Source of the DNA: Candidatus Acetothermia bacterium
GTDB taxonomy: Bacteria > Bipolaricaulota > Bipolaricaulia > Bipolaricaulales > Bipolaricaulaceae
Assembly (NCBI GenBank): GCA_003552425.1
Contig: PUMC01000040.1
Location: forward strand, 1 to 10,737
Reading direction: 5' to 3'
DNA length: 10,737 nucleotides
The translations under genes and the position numbers were made by a program. The notes under the pieces were generated by a model that searched no databases, was not told where the DNA came from, and worked only from the letters and a program-made list of their open reading frames with translations. Positions 1 to 7,889 of this stretch are shown in pieces (the first letter of the stretch is position 1; every line of letters starts with the position of its first letter).

Positions 1-1169
1 ATCGAGGCCGAACGGTCGAGCACGAACACAATGGCTGTCGTGGCCTCCTGCAGCCGTCCCGGCACCCTGTAGGTCACCGGCAGTAGGGACTCCACGGCGC
101 CTGCGTAGCCCTCTACGGCATGCCGGCCCTGAATGACAAGCATGTTTCCGCCTCCTGTCACATAGGTCCGCAGTGCAGCGATGTCCGTCCGGCTGAGACC
201 GGCAAGAGGCCAGTTGTCGAACACAACAACTTCCGTACCCGAGAGTTCCGTCGGGGAGAACGCGGGAATTGCGCGGGTCTCGAGGCCTGCCTCCGCGAGG
301 AGCCGGGCCGCAGCGCCGTCGCCCCCGATCACGAGGGCTTCGGTAGGCTCACCGGCCATCACCACCCAGTCCAGTCGGTTGTTCTCGGGAACGGGATCAT
401 CCGCAACGTACACCTCGAGGGAGAACGTGTGAGGACCCTGGCGGTCGAGAAGCGACGTGAAGGTCGCCGCGTGCATACCGGGGGTCAGCGTCTTGCTCTC
501 ACGGAGGCGTAGCTCCCCGTTCACCCACCAGCGTAGCTCCGCCTCACGTTGGGCCGACGCTTCGATGTGCCCCTCAAGCACGACGGACCCCAATGGAGCT
601 TGGTGGGGACCCTCCAGGGCGACAACGCGTACGGGGTCGTCGACACCTACGGGGAACACAGAGACGGGTACCCCGCTTTGGCGGGCCCGCACGGCAGCGG
701 CCCACAGATCCCCTGAGGTTACCTGGCCATCCGAAACGAGCACGAGGTGCGCGGGCGTCCCGTCTGCAATCCCCAACGCAAGATCAACGGCCGCAGCGAT
801 GTCTGTGTCCAGGGTCTCGGCGGCCGGCGGGCCGGGTCCCAGGTCCGGGAAGCCAGGTCCGGGCGCTCGGGTCAGCCTGGCGTGGGTTGCGAACTCCACA
901 AGCCCAACCGGTCCGCTGTGCCCCCCTAGGATCTCCGACAGTGCATCGTAGGCCTCTTCGACTACAGCGCTCACGCTGCGTGAGCGGTCCACGAGCAGGA
1001 AGACACTGGGTTCGACATCCCGTCTAGCGACGTACGGCTGTGCAAGCGCAAGCACAAGGAACGCCATCGTCAGGGTACGTCCCCCCAACTCCTTGCGCCG
1101 TGTGACCATCAGGAGCCCCAGGGGTATGAGGAGGGCCGTCAAGATCCATGGCGACAGGAATCGGATCAC
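1..1169 (-). CDS. Membrane VWA protein with GATase-like domain and start of a second VWA domain (partial, C-terminus beyond window)
   Basis: Only the first 389 codons are in the window; the C-terminus lies beyond the left edge. The start is GTG at 1169, preceded by AAGGAG six bases upstream and overlapping the TGA of the previous gene. Two hydrophobic segments (about residues 5-22 and 31-47) lead into a VWA domain with an intact metal site: LLVDRSRSVS (D61, S63, S65), T122 in TLDTDI, and D147 in LVSDGQ. A beta-rich stretch follows. Residues about 275-365 resemble the GATase1-like fold, with VVVFDN and a GGGNMLVIQG turn. At the window edge a second VWA begins with VFVLDRSAS (D385, S387, S389). 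This layout is known from large VWA proteins in MoxR operons, whose molecular role is unproven. It is the most downstream visible cistron; the operon may continue. The VWA call is firm and the GATase-like call moderate. Confidence 0.85.
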   Translation of the reverse strand, partial: MIRFLSPWILTALLIPLGLLMVTRRKELGGRTLTMAFLVLALAQPYVARRDVEPSVFLLVDRSRSVSAVVEEAYDALSEILGGHSGPVGLVEFATHARLTRAPGPGFPDLGPGPPAAETLDTDIAAAVDLALGIADGTPAHLVLVSDGQVTSGDLWAAAVRARQSGVPVSVFPVGVDDPVRVVALEGPHQAPLGSVVLEGHIEASAQREAELRWWVNGELRLRESKTLTPGMHAATFTSLLDRQGPHTFSLEVYVADDPVPENNRLDWVVMAGEPTEALVIGGDGAAARLLAEAGLETRAIPAFSPTELSGTEVVVFDNWPLAGLSRTDIAALRTYVTGGGNMLVIQGRHAVEGYAGAVESLLPVTYRVPGRLQEATTAIVFVLDRSAS

Positions 1170-2830
1170 GTCCCTCTCCTTCGAGCGAGCAGCCACTCCG
1201 CGCCCATCAGCGCCAGCGCAACGGCGCTCAACCAAGGCCACATCGGAGCTTGATGCTCTGTTGGGTCCTGGCCACGGACAACCACCGTGGTTGGCGCCGT
1301 GTTGAGGGGCACCTGGGGAAGGTTCGCCGCCACATACCGCTCTTGCCCACCCTGTTGCAGCGCAAACAGGCCCGGCCTGTTGGGTACCCAGACCGCCTCC
1401 GCCGGACCCTCATCGGTATGCACGGTCGCGCCTGGGGGAAGCCTGACGGCACGGCCCACAGTCAATGCCGTGCTGGGTGGGCCCGGAATCAGCCAGGCCA
1501 GGGCGTTGCGCAGCAGAATCGGGTACCCCAACGAAAGCGGCAGGTTCGAGCGGGCCAGATGAACGCTGAGGGAAACCCGGGGTCCGTCTTCGGTTCGCCA
1601 CCGTGCAACCGCGGGGACAGCACCCGACCAGAGCCCCACGTTCGCTCCTTCGGGAAGCGAAAGCTCGTGAAGTTCGCGCACGGACCACGATCCCGTGTCC
1701 ACGTGCGCGAGAAGGGGATCGTCCTTGGCACGCCACGGTCCGGCGGGAGCCAGGGGTCCGCGTGGTGCCTCAGGGAGGCCCGCTTCGACAAGGATGCAGG
1801 GGCCATCCGGAGTCCACTCCAGATCCGTTCGCACGACGACGGTGAGGTCCCACGGTGGGTCGTCGGTGCGTTCCACCGACGCTGCAGCAGTGAGTGCAGC
1901 CCACAGATAACGGTCCTCCTCACCCTTCCAGCGAACCCGTAAGGACGGCGGGAGGTCCACGGCGTGGTAGCGCGTGTTGTCGTAGGGGAAGCCGTCGCTG
2001 GGGCTCAACTCCGCAACGTACGTTGCCCCAACGAAGCCCCACAGGGGAAAGATGAACGTGTCCGCATCTCCTGGCTCCAGCAGTCTTGCCTGTTGAAAGG
2101 AGCGGCCTCCGGCCACATCACGGACGGTGACCACTGCGTCACGGAAGCGCTCCGTATCGTTACGGACTGTAACGAGCGCCTGGTGTCCCGAACCGTCCGG
2201 TTGACTCCGAACCGCAAACGCTTCAATCCCCAGGTTCTCCACCGGGGGCAGAAGCGCCACCTCTGCCTCGGACTCTTCCGGGGGAGCCCCGCTGACCAGC
2301 ACTGCACGCTCCCATCCTGGGGGTAGGAGGGAGAGGGCGTGCGACAACGGGGGGCGGTCCGAGAGGTTATAGTCGAGGCGGCTGATGCCGGCCAGGACCT
2401 CCTCCTCTCGTTCAGTGGGGCCCACCAGAAGTTGTGGGGGATCGGACCAGCCGATGAGGGCCCACGGTCCCGCAGCATCCCGCACCACAGCCCGAGCACG
2501 GTCTTGGGCTTCCTGGAGCCGTCCTCGCGGTGCCAAGGACAACGAGGTGTCGACGATCACGGCGGTGGCCCCTGCAGGCCGGGTGCTGGGGATAAGCGGC
2601 GCGGCAAGCGTCAAGGCCATCAGCAGCACAATGAGAACCTGCATGAGCAGCAGCATGTCCGCATGGGGCAACCATCGCGCGATCCTGCTCAGGGAATCAG
2701 GTTGGATGCGCTCCCACAAGAACAGCGCCGAGACCGGCATATCACGCTCTTGGCGACGCAGGAGGTACAGCGCGATTACCGCCGAGGCTGCGGCGATCCA
2801 TGCCAGGGCTCCGGGAACGAGGAGACTCAT
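1166..2830 (-). CDS. BatA-like VWA-domain membrane protein
   Basis: A 554-residue membrane protein. The N-terminal helix (about 6-24) is followed by LLRRQERDMPVSALFLW, the signature of the BatA N-terminal domain, then a second helix (about 57-78). A VWA-type domain starts at VIVDTSLSL, with metal-site residues D94, S96 and S98. The rest is a long extracytoplasmic beta-rich region ending in a helix near residues 530-548 and a basic ARRR tail. Segments such as GYPILLRNALAWLIPG, the PGLFAL turn and VAANLPQ match the C-terminal half of BatA/VWA membrane proteins in MoxR clusters. Its ATG overlaps the DUF58 stop as ATGA, and its own TGA overlaps the next gene's GTG, so translation is probably coupled on both sides. 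The ribosome site before the ATG is weak, which fits coupling. By family it should be a membrane partner of the MoxR/DUF58 pair; its target is unknown. Confidence 0.88.
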   Translation of the reverse strand: MSLLVPGALAWIAAASAVIALYLLRRQERDMPVSALFLWERIQPDSLSRIARWLPHADMLLLMQVLIVLLMALTLAAPLIPSTRPAGATAVIVDTSLSLAPRGRLQEAQDRARAVVRDAAGPWALIGWSDPPQLLVGPTEREEEVLAGISRLDYNLSDRPPLSHALSLLPPGWERAVLVSGAPPEESEAEVALLPPVENLGIEAFAVRSQPDGSGHQALVTVRNDTERFRDAVVTVRDVAGGRSFQQARLLEPGDADTFIFPLWGFVGATYVAELSPSDGFPYDNTRYHAVDLPPSLRVRWKGEEDRYLWAALTAAASVERTDDPPWDLTVVVRTDLEWTPDGPCILVEAGLPEAPRGPLAPAGPWRAKDDPLLAHVDTGSWSVRELHELSLPEGANVGLWSGAVPAVARWRTEDGPRVSLSVHLARSNLPLSLGYPILLRNALAWLIPGPPSTALTVGRAVRLPPGATVHTDEGPAEAVWVPNRPGLFALQQGGQERYVAANLPQVPLNTAPTTVVVRGQDPTEHQAPMWPWLSAVALALMGAEWLLARRRGT

Positions 2831-3699
2831 GGCGGTTTCCGCGCCAGCACCGTCAGGGCAGCTTCCACGGTGGGGAACCCGGCAGAGAACAGAAAACGGT
2901 CGACGCCAAGCTCATGACAGGTTTCCGTGAGCTCCTGGTTCCACGCTCGAAGGGCTTCCTGGTACGCCTGCCAGGCCGCCCTGCCGAGCACCAGCGGCCG
3001 ATGGTTGTCTGTCTCCACGTCAAGGAGCCGGACCTCGCCCAACCGGGGCGGATCGATGTCGACGTCGGCCAACACCTGAACTGCGGAAAGTGTGTGACGC
3101 CCGTGAAGCACCGCACGCAGCCCCCGTTTGCAGCCATCGGCGTTCAGGAAGTCGGAGATCACAACACACGAGCCTGCCGGGCGGGGGATACGTGCCCACC
3201 GTGCCAACACCTCATTCAGCCCTTCCCCTCCTTGGGGAGCCACCTGCGCCAACCTGTGGAACGTATCGACGAGGACGCCCTTCCCACGTTGCGGCAAGCG
3301 ATGGTCGTCCTCAGGTTGCCCCAAACAGTGAACGGCGAACCGGTCGTGGTGGCGGTGGGCGAGGAAGGTGAGCGCAGCTGCGATCTTGCATGCGGCGCGC
3401 ATCTTTGTGGGAGCCCCTTGCGCCATCGAGGCGCTTGTGTCAAGCAGGACATACGCCGGGGCCTCCGCCTCACGTGTGAACACCTTCGTCGCCAGGCGCC
3501 GCAGCCGCGCGTACACCGTCCAGTCGATCAGGCGGTAATCGTCACCAGGCTGGTAGGGACGATGATCGGCGAACTCCAGTGATAGCCCCGACCACGGCGA
3601 AGGGTGCAGCCCCGGTCCAGCGCTCCGTACGCGGCGCAGCCACACCGGTGCACGGGCCAAGGCGCGGAGTTCGCTGTCCGTCAGAAGGAAGTTGTTCAT
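2827..3699 (-). CDS. DUF58 domain protein (VWA-like, MoxR partner)
   Basis: A 290-residue soluble protein. It carries the diagnostic DUF58 block FADHRPYQPGDDYRLIDW (about 43-60), followed by VYARLRRLATKVFTREAE. The embedded VWA-like fold has YVLLDTSASM (D87, S89, S91) and a later VVISDF (D183), so the metal site appears intact. No signal peptide or membrane helix is visible. I chose the ATG at 3699 because it overlaps the MoxR stop in an ATGA quartet and the protein then starts at the normal family position. An open frame continues upstream to 3876, but only in the shadow of moxR. DUF58 proteins nearly always sit next to MoxR ATPases and are thought to be the soluble partner linking the ATPase to membrane VWA proteins. 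No Shine-Dalgarno site precedes the ATG, so expression probably relies on coupling to moxR. Confidence 0.92.
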   Translation of the reverse strand: MNNFLLTDSELRALARAPVWLRRVRSAGPGLHPSPWSGLSLEFADHRPYQPGDDYRLIDWTVYARLRRLATKVFTREAEAPAYVLLDTSASMAQGAPTKMRAACKIAAALTFLAHRHHDRFAVHCLGQPEDDHRLPQRGKGVLVDTFHRLAQVAPQGGEGLNEVLARWARIPRPAGSCVVISDFLNADGCKRGLRAVLHGRHTLSAVQVLADVDIDPPRLGEVRLLDVETDNHRPLVLGRAAWQAYQEALRAWNQELTETCHELGVDRFLFSAGFPTVEAALTVLARKPP

Positions 3700-4667
3700 G
3701 GCGCACGCACGGAATCCGTAACGGCCGTCAACACCTCCCCGGGGGTCACCCCCTCCGCTTCTCCACGGAAGTTCATGAGCACACGGTGGACGAGCGCTGG
3801 GCGGATGGTCGCCCGGATGTCGTCGACCTCGATGTGATACCGACCGTCCAAAAAGGCCCGCGCTCTTGCTCCCCACAGGAGGGCCAGCACGCCCCGTGGG
3901 CTTGACCCGTACTGCACAAATGTACTGACCACCTCCGAGGCGTCAGCGCATCCCGGGTGGGTGGCCAGCACCAGCCGGACGGCATAGTTAATGAGGGGTT
4001 CCGGGACGGCGTACGTGGCAACGAGTTCTTGGGCCGCGATGACCTCGTCACGGTTCAGCACGGACGTGACAGCGGCTGTCTGTGAGGTCGTGTTGCGGCG
4101 CGCGATCTCCAGAAGATCGTCCAGTCCAGGCATCGACACCTCGGCCTTGAACAAGAAGCGGTCAACCTGAGCCTCGGGCAATGGATAGGTGCCTTCCATC
4201 TCGATGGGGTTCTGGGTAGCCAGGACGATGAACGGTCGTTCCAGGCGATGCGTCGTACCGGCCACCGTCACCTGTTGCTCCTGCATGGCCTCCAGCAGGG
4301 CCGCCTGCGTCTTCGGTGTAGCGCGGTTCACCTCGTCGGCGAGCAAGACATGGGCGAACAGCGGTCCCGGCAAGAAGCGGAACGCGCCCTCCTCGGGAAG
4401 GAACACATTCGTCCCCACGATGTCGGCCGGCATGAGGTCCGGTGTGCACTGCACCCGCCCGTGATGGAGACCCATTGCCGCGCTCATCGTGCGCACAAGA
4501 CGGGTCTTCCCCAACCCGGGAACGCCCTCGATCAGCACATGCCCGCCGCAGAGAACGCCCCACAGAGCGACCTCGATGAGGCGCTCTTGGCCCACGATGA
4601 CACGGGCAATCGCTGTCCGAAGGGCCGCAACGCCCTCCTGAACACCTGTCACGGCATCACGGTCCAT
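3696..4667 (-). CDS. MoxR family AAA+ ATPase
   Basis: A complete 323-residue AAA+ ATPase of the MoxR family. Walker A is GVPGLGKT (48-55), Walker B is VLLADE (107-112) followed by NRATPKTQAALLEAM, sensor 1 is in LATQNPIE (N153), the arginine-finger region is EAQVDRF (R170), and sensor 2 is in GSSPRG (R258). The C-terminal lid contains VDDIRATIRPALVHRV, as expected. It acts in the cytoplasm as a chaperone-like remodeller, normally paired with VWA-domain proteins and often needed for metal-cofactor insertion or envelope complex assembly. Its ATG immediately follows the upstream TAG with no spacer, and a GGAGG lies 10 bases before the start. Its stop overlaps the DUF58 start. Family identification is very secure; the substrate cannot be read from the sequence. 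The generic gene name moxR is commonly used, but this is not the methanol-oxidation gene specifically. Confidence 0.95.
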   Translation of the reverse strand: MDRDAVTGVQEGVAALRTAIARVIVGQERLIEVALWGVLCGGHVLIEGVPGLGKTRLVRTMSAAMGLHHGRVQCTPDLMPADIVGTNVFLPEEGAFRFLPGPLFAHVLLADEVNRATPKTQAALLEAMQEQQVTVAGTTHRLERPFIVLATQNPIEMEGTYPLPEAQVDRFLFKAEVSMPGLDDLLEIARRNTTSQTAAVTSVLNRDEVIAAQELVATYAVPEPLINYAVRLVLATHPGCADASEVVSTFVQYGSSPRGVLALLWGARARAFLDGRYHIEVDDIRATIRPALVHRVLMNFRGEAEGVTPGEVLTAVTDSVRAP

Positions 4668-6098
4668 CTAGGGTGCACCTCCCGCCTCACGGGTGACGTT
4701 CTCGAAGTAGCGCTGGACGACATCGCGCAGTTCCGGGGGTATGGAGCGCGCACGAAGCAGAAGATCGACCTCCTTTGGCGTCAGCTCGACGGCTCCTTCG
4801 CGTTCGCCCGGTGACTCGGAGGGAACATCCACCACGAGGTACGTACGCCAAGCGCCGTCTTCACCCCGCACGGCAACGGGTGTCAGATCCGCATCAATGC
4901 CCAGCTCGTCGACTGCGTGACCGTCCGAAGTGTGGGGGTCGACCTGGCCCCTACCGGGTGGGCCGCCGGCTTCCGGGGCTGCCTTGTCGGGCGGGGTTCC
5001 GGCTGTTCCCGGAACTCCGTTCGGGAGTTCGTCACCATCGGCGAGCTCGTCAAATCCTTCGGGTAGCTCCGTCGTCCCGGCGAGTCCGGAGGCACCGTTC
5101 TGGGGATCGCCGTCCCCCTCAGCACTGGGGCGCATCTCAGGCGCGGCGTCGCCCGGCGCCCCGCGTGGTGTCCCTGGATCCTCATGATGCCCATCTTGCT
5201 CTGGCTCGGCCACGTCGGGCACGGGTGTCCCCTCCAACACGGCGTCCACAGCCTGGTGTGCGGCAGCCCATACCTCCGGATCCTCGCTGCTTGCCGCACG
5301 GTGCACGATTTCGCGGAGATCGCCGCGTGCCAGCTCGTCGGCCAACGTGGTGATCGCCCCTGCCGGGATGCTGTCGACGTCGGGTGAAGCAAGCTCCGAA
5401 AGACGCTCGGAAAGCTCTCTCAACAATCCTTCCTGTTGTGCAAGGGCTGCAGCCAGCGCTTCTGGGTCCCGCCACAGCTCGCCGGCTGCCTCAAGACCGA
5501 GGACCGCCGCCAGGAGGTCAGTGTACGGTGAGTAGCCTGCTGTGTGCTCACGGGAATCGGTGACACGTGGTGCAACCGTGTCTGCGGGTGTTCCGGGAGG
5601 CTCCTCCCGTTCCTCAGGAGCCGCCAAAGCCTGCGCCGGGGCTGAAGGGTCCGTCGCCAGGACAGGTGTCGCTTCTCCGAAGGGGAGCCACGTTGCCCCG
5701 AGGACGACAATGCCTGCGGCAAGCATGGCAACCTCCCAGCGTCCTGTTGCCAGACGCCACAGTGCCCAGGGGCGCCGCCCGACATCGGCGGCCAGGAGTC
5801 CCACGAGCGCTGACGTTCCTTGCTCGACTTGGGCTTCGAGGGCTGCGAGGCGTTCGCCGAGCTGGAGGGAACGGCCCAACGATAGCAAGGCCGCGTGTCG
5901 TCGCGTTGGCCAAAGCCAACCCAGGATCCCCCCGAGAGCTAAGGCCAACCACGCTGCGGGGTGCACCTGGACGCCCACGCGTCCCGTTGCCACGGTGACC
6001 GCGCCGCAAGCCAGGGCCGCTACCAGGGCTCCACGGACGGACCGCCGGAGTCTGCTCCAGCGACGAGCTCTACGGAGGATCTGCTGCGCGCCTTCCAT
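4668..6098 (-). CDS. Three-helix membrane protein with long acidic Pro/Gly-rich extracytoplasmic region (MoxR-operon type)
   Basis: A 476-residue protein of unknown function. A basic N-terminus is followed by helices at about 22-38 and 48-64. A short segment, LLSLGRSLQLGERLAALEAQ, comes next, then a third helix at about 121-139. The order of two helices, a LGERLAALE-like amphipathic helix and a third helix resembles uncharacterised DUF4175-like proteins beside MoxR genes; that match is from memory and moderate. After helix 3 come a helical region (about 190-290), a low-complexity stretch rich in Asp, Glu, Pro and Gly (about 291-400), and a conserved-looking C-terminus with LTPKEVDLLLRARSIPPELR and VVQRYFE. 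The start ATG at 6098 has GGGGGTGAT just upstream but lies 79 nt inside the previous gene. An in-frame start further downstream would lose the basic flank of helix 1. Its TAG abuts the MoxR ATG. Confidence 0.75.
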   Translation of the reverse strand: MEGAQQILRRARRWSRLRRSVRGALVAALACGAVTVATGRVGVQVHPAAWLALALGGILGWLWPTRRHAALLSLGRSLQLGERLAALEAQVEQGTSALVGLLAADVGRRPWALWRLATGRWEVAMLAAGIVVLGATWLPFGEATPVLATDPSAPAQALAAPEEREEPPGTPADTVAPRVTDSREHTAGYSPYTDLLAAVLGLEAAGELWRDPEALAAALAQQEGLLRELSERLSELASPDVDSIPAGAITTLADELARGDLREIVHRAASSEDPEVWAAAHQAVDAVLEGTPVPDVAEPEQDGHHEDPGTPRGAPGDAAPEMRPSAEGDGDPQNGASGLAGTTELPEGFDELADGDELPNGVPGTAGTPPDKAAPEAGGPPGRGQVDPHTSDGHAVDELGIDADLTPVAVRGEDGAWRTYLVVDVPSESPGEREGAVELTPKEVDLLLRARSIPPELRDVVQRYFENVTREAGGAP

Positions 6099-6703
6099 CC
6101 CATCACCCCCAGACTCAGGAGGGCTGTTGCCAGCGGGATCACCAGTCCTGTGGCTGCCGCGACGAGGTGCCCTTCCCAGATCTCAGGCACCGCAACCAGT
6201 GGACTCAGCGTGAGCGGCGAGGGAAGCGGTCCGGCCATGATCAGTGCGAGAACAAGGTACTTGGTCACGAACCTTCGTTCGTCCAATACTATCACAGCTT
6301 CGAGGAGAGCCCCAAGCATCGCGCAACTCACGAACACGATTCCTGCGTAGGCAAGCACGAGAGCACCGTTGGACCAGGCTGCGCCCGTCCAGCGCGCGTA
6401 AGCGACGACGAACGGGATGACGAGCGCCCATCCAAGGAGCATCAGCCCGGCCAGCCGCCCCGCCCGTAGCGCTGCGAGCCTGTCGGCCACTTCCAAGCCA
6501 AGCGCCGCGAACAGGGGGCTCAAGGCGTAGAGGAACAGCCTGCCTCGATGAAGAGCCTCCAGGCTATCGCTGTAGTCGCCAACACTGACCGGTGTCAAGG
6601 TGCCCACCGCGAACAGGACCCCTGCCAGGAGGAAGAAGCGTTGGAACGAGGGCACCAGCGATTCGGGAAGCACGCGTTCAGGGAGTGGCCGACCAATGAA
6701 CAT
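6020..6703 (-). CDS. Polytopic (about six-helix) membrane protein of unknown function
   Basis: A 227-residue integral membrane protein that I do not recognise as a named family. Hydrophobic segments lie at about residues 21-38, 56-74, 83-102, 112-139, 148-172 and 179-201, giving five to six helices with short loops. Charged connectors include EVADRLAALRAGR and LDERRFVTKY. There is no catalytic motif and no ATP-binding site. The ATG at 6703 lies six to seven bases after a good ribosome site (GGGAGGTGG), inside the last 26 nt of the preceding gene. The 3' end overlaps the next gene by 79 nt; the overlap codes for a hydrophilic tail here and for the basic N-terminus of the next protein. Its place upstream of a MoxR gene suggests a membrane component or client of that machine. 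A permease-like role is possible but unsupported. Confidence 0.7.
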   Translation of the reverse strand: MFIGRPLPERVLPESLVPSFQRFFLLAGVLFAVGTLTPVSVGDYSDSLEALHRGRLFLYALSPLFAALGLEVADRLAALRAGRLAGLMLLGWALVIPFVVAYARWTGAAWSNGALVLAYAGIVFVSCAMLGALLEAVIVLDERRFVTKYLVLALIMAGPLPSPLTLSPLVAVPEIWEGHLVAAATGLVIPLATALLSLGVMGWKARSRSSVELVAGADSGGPSVEPW

Positions 6704-7889
6704 GGTGCTCCACCTCCCTTATCCCCTCGCCGGTGGCGGTGCGCAGGAAGAGGCCTGCCTCAGCCATGGGTACCGGGCGATCCTCGAGCCACGCCGGGCT
6801 TGCGGTCGAGGGCTCCCAGCCTGCCGTGGCCTGTGGGGTCACCTTCGCTCCGATCGTCCACAGCGTGCGGATTTCACCCCCCACCAGCGAGGCGCGCGTC
6901 TCCCATCCTTCCGGGCCCCATGTCCAGGTGAGGTGACGGTCGGTCACCACCTCGTCCGCGGCGAGCAGATCGGTCCACAGGCCCTGAAGCCGCACCTCCC
7001 GGTCCTGTCGTGAGAACAATCCCCGCCATGCAACACCAAACCTCCCAACCTCTTCGTGTGTAAAAGACCATCCATACGAAACCATACGTACTGGAGTTTC
7101 GTACCAAACCGAACCATACAAGGCGAGACCGACAAGGATGCCGAGCGCAACACCCGGCCACCGCGCAACGCCCCGGGCCCAGCGGCGCAAGAGCCACATG
7201 CCGCTCAGCAGAAAGACCGCGGTCCCGACCACGAAAGCCCACCAGCGGCCGCTCTCCAAGGAAGCCTCGTCCAGGACCATGCGGAGTTCTTCGCTGGACG
7301 GATGGGGCACAGACCCTGGCCCGTTCTGCGCTCCGGAGAGGAGCACCTCCCAACCCTCAAGGACAGCCCGGAGCTCCGCCGGCAACCGCAGCGCAGCATC
7401 CACCGTGACCGTCGCAATGCCGCTGTACACCGCTGGCTCAAGGGGCAACGCCCCGGGGTCTCGTACAACGGCACCGGGAGCCGCCTCTCCCGTCAGACGT
7501 CCCACATAAAGCTCCAGAGGTTGGATCGAAAGCTGGAACGGAATCTCGTGGGTCGCCAACACTTCACCGTCTGCTTCGTAGCGCACCGAGAGGGCTGTGC
7601 CGCCCGGCCCCAGGTGCCAGGGGAGCACCCACCGGGCCTCGCCGCCAGGCGCAAGCGGGGCAGGCAACCGCATCAGGCGGTCCGCCTCGCCTCTCCAGGC
7701 GGAGCCAATGCGCTGCTGCACCACGAGTTGGCCGTTGATCGTTGCTGTGCCTTCGTTGCGGGCTTGCACCCACAGGGGGTTGATCTCGGTGGAGACGGCC
7801 CGATCATCCCAGCCCAACGTACCCGTGAGAAACACCTGTCCCGAACCTGTGTAGGCAAGCAGGGCGAGCAGGAGGAAGAACGTGCTCAT
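6678..7889 (-). CDS. Secreted/membrane-anchored beta-rich protein with two central helices, unknown function
   Basis: A 403-residue protein beginning with a signal-peptide-like MSTFFLLLALLAYTGSG. Residues about 20-210 look like extracytoplasmic beta domains (for example VQARNEGTATINGQLVVQQR and VSGIAT-like strands), similar in style to the Ig-like or NEW3-type domains of VWA-operon membrane proteins. Two membrane helices follow (about 216-234 and 244-262), separated by RRWARG. The remaining 140 residues, rich in Trp and beta strands, probably return to the outside. I chose the ATG at 7889 because it overlaps the recombinase TGA as ATGA and gives a clean signal peptide; the open frame upstream to 8045 is a shadow of the recombinase gene. 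There is no clear ribosome site, so translation likely depends on coupling to the recombinase. The stop lies 26 nt inside the next gene. Function is unknown; it could be a surface sensor or a scaffold for the VWA complex. Confidence 0.72.
   Translation of the reverse strand: MSTFFLLLALLAYTGSGQVFLTGTLGWDDRAVSTEINPLWVQARNEGTATINGQLVVQQRIGSAWRGEADRLMRLPAPLAPGGEARWVLPWHLGPGGTALSVRYEADGEVLATHEIPFQLSIQPLELYVGRLTGEAAPGAVVRDPGALPLEPAVYSGIATVTVDAALRLPAELRAVLEGWEVLLSGAQNGPGSVPHPSSEELRMVLDEASLESGRWWAFVVGTAVFLLSGMWLLRRWARGVARWPGVALGILVGLALYGSVWYETPVRMVSYGWSFTHEEVGRFGVAWRGLFSRQDREVRLQGLWTDLLAADEVVTDRHLTWTWGPEGWETRASLVGGEIRTLWTIGAKVTPQATAGWEPSTASPAWLEDRPVPMAEAGLFLRTATGEGIREVEHHVHWSATP

Noticed and set aside
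1148..1942. Long open frame on the plus strand (264 codons), and similar ones at 2800-3582, 7056-7943 and 8759-9328
   Set aside because: All lie antisense to well-supported genes, have Arg/Pro/Gly-rich shadow compositions, show no recognisable domain and have no ribosome sites. GC-rich coding DNA produces such frames routinely.
3700..3876. 59-codon N-terminal extension of the DUF58 protein
   Set aside because: The extension lies wholly within the moxR coding sequence. The ATGA overlap and the family start position support ATG 3699.
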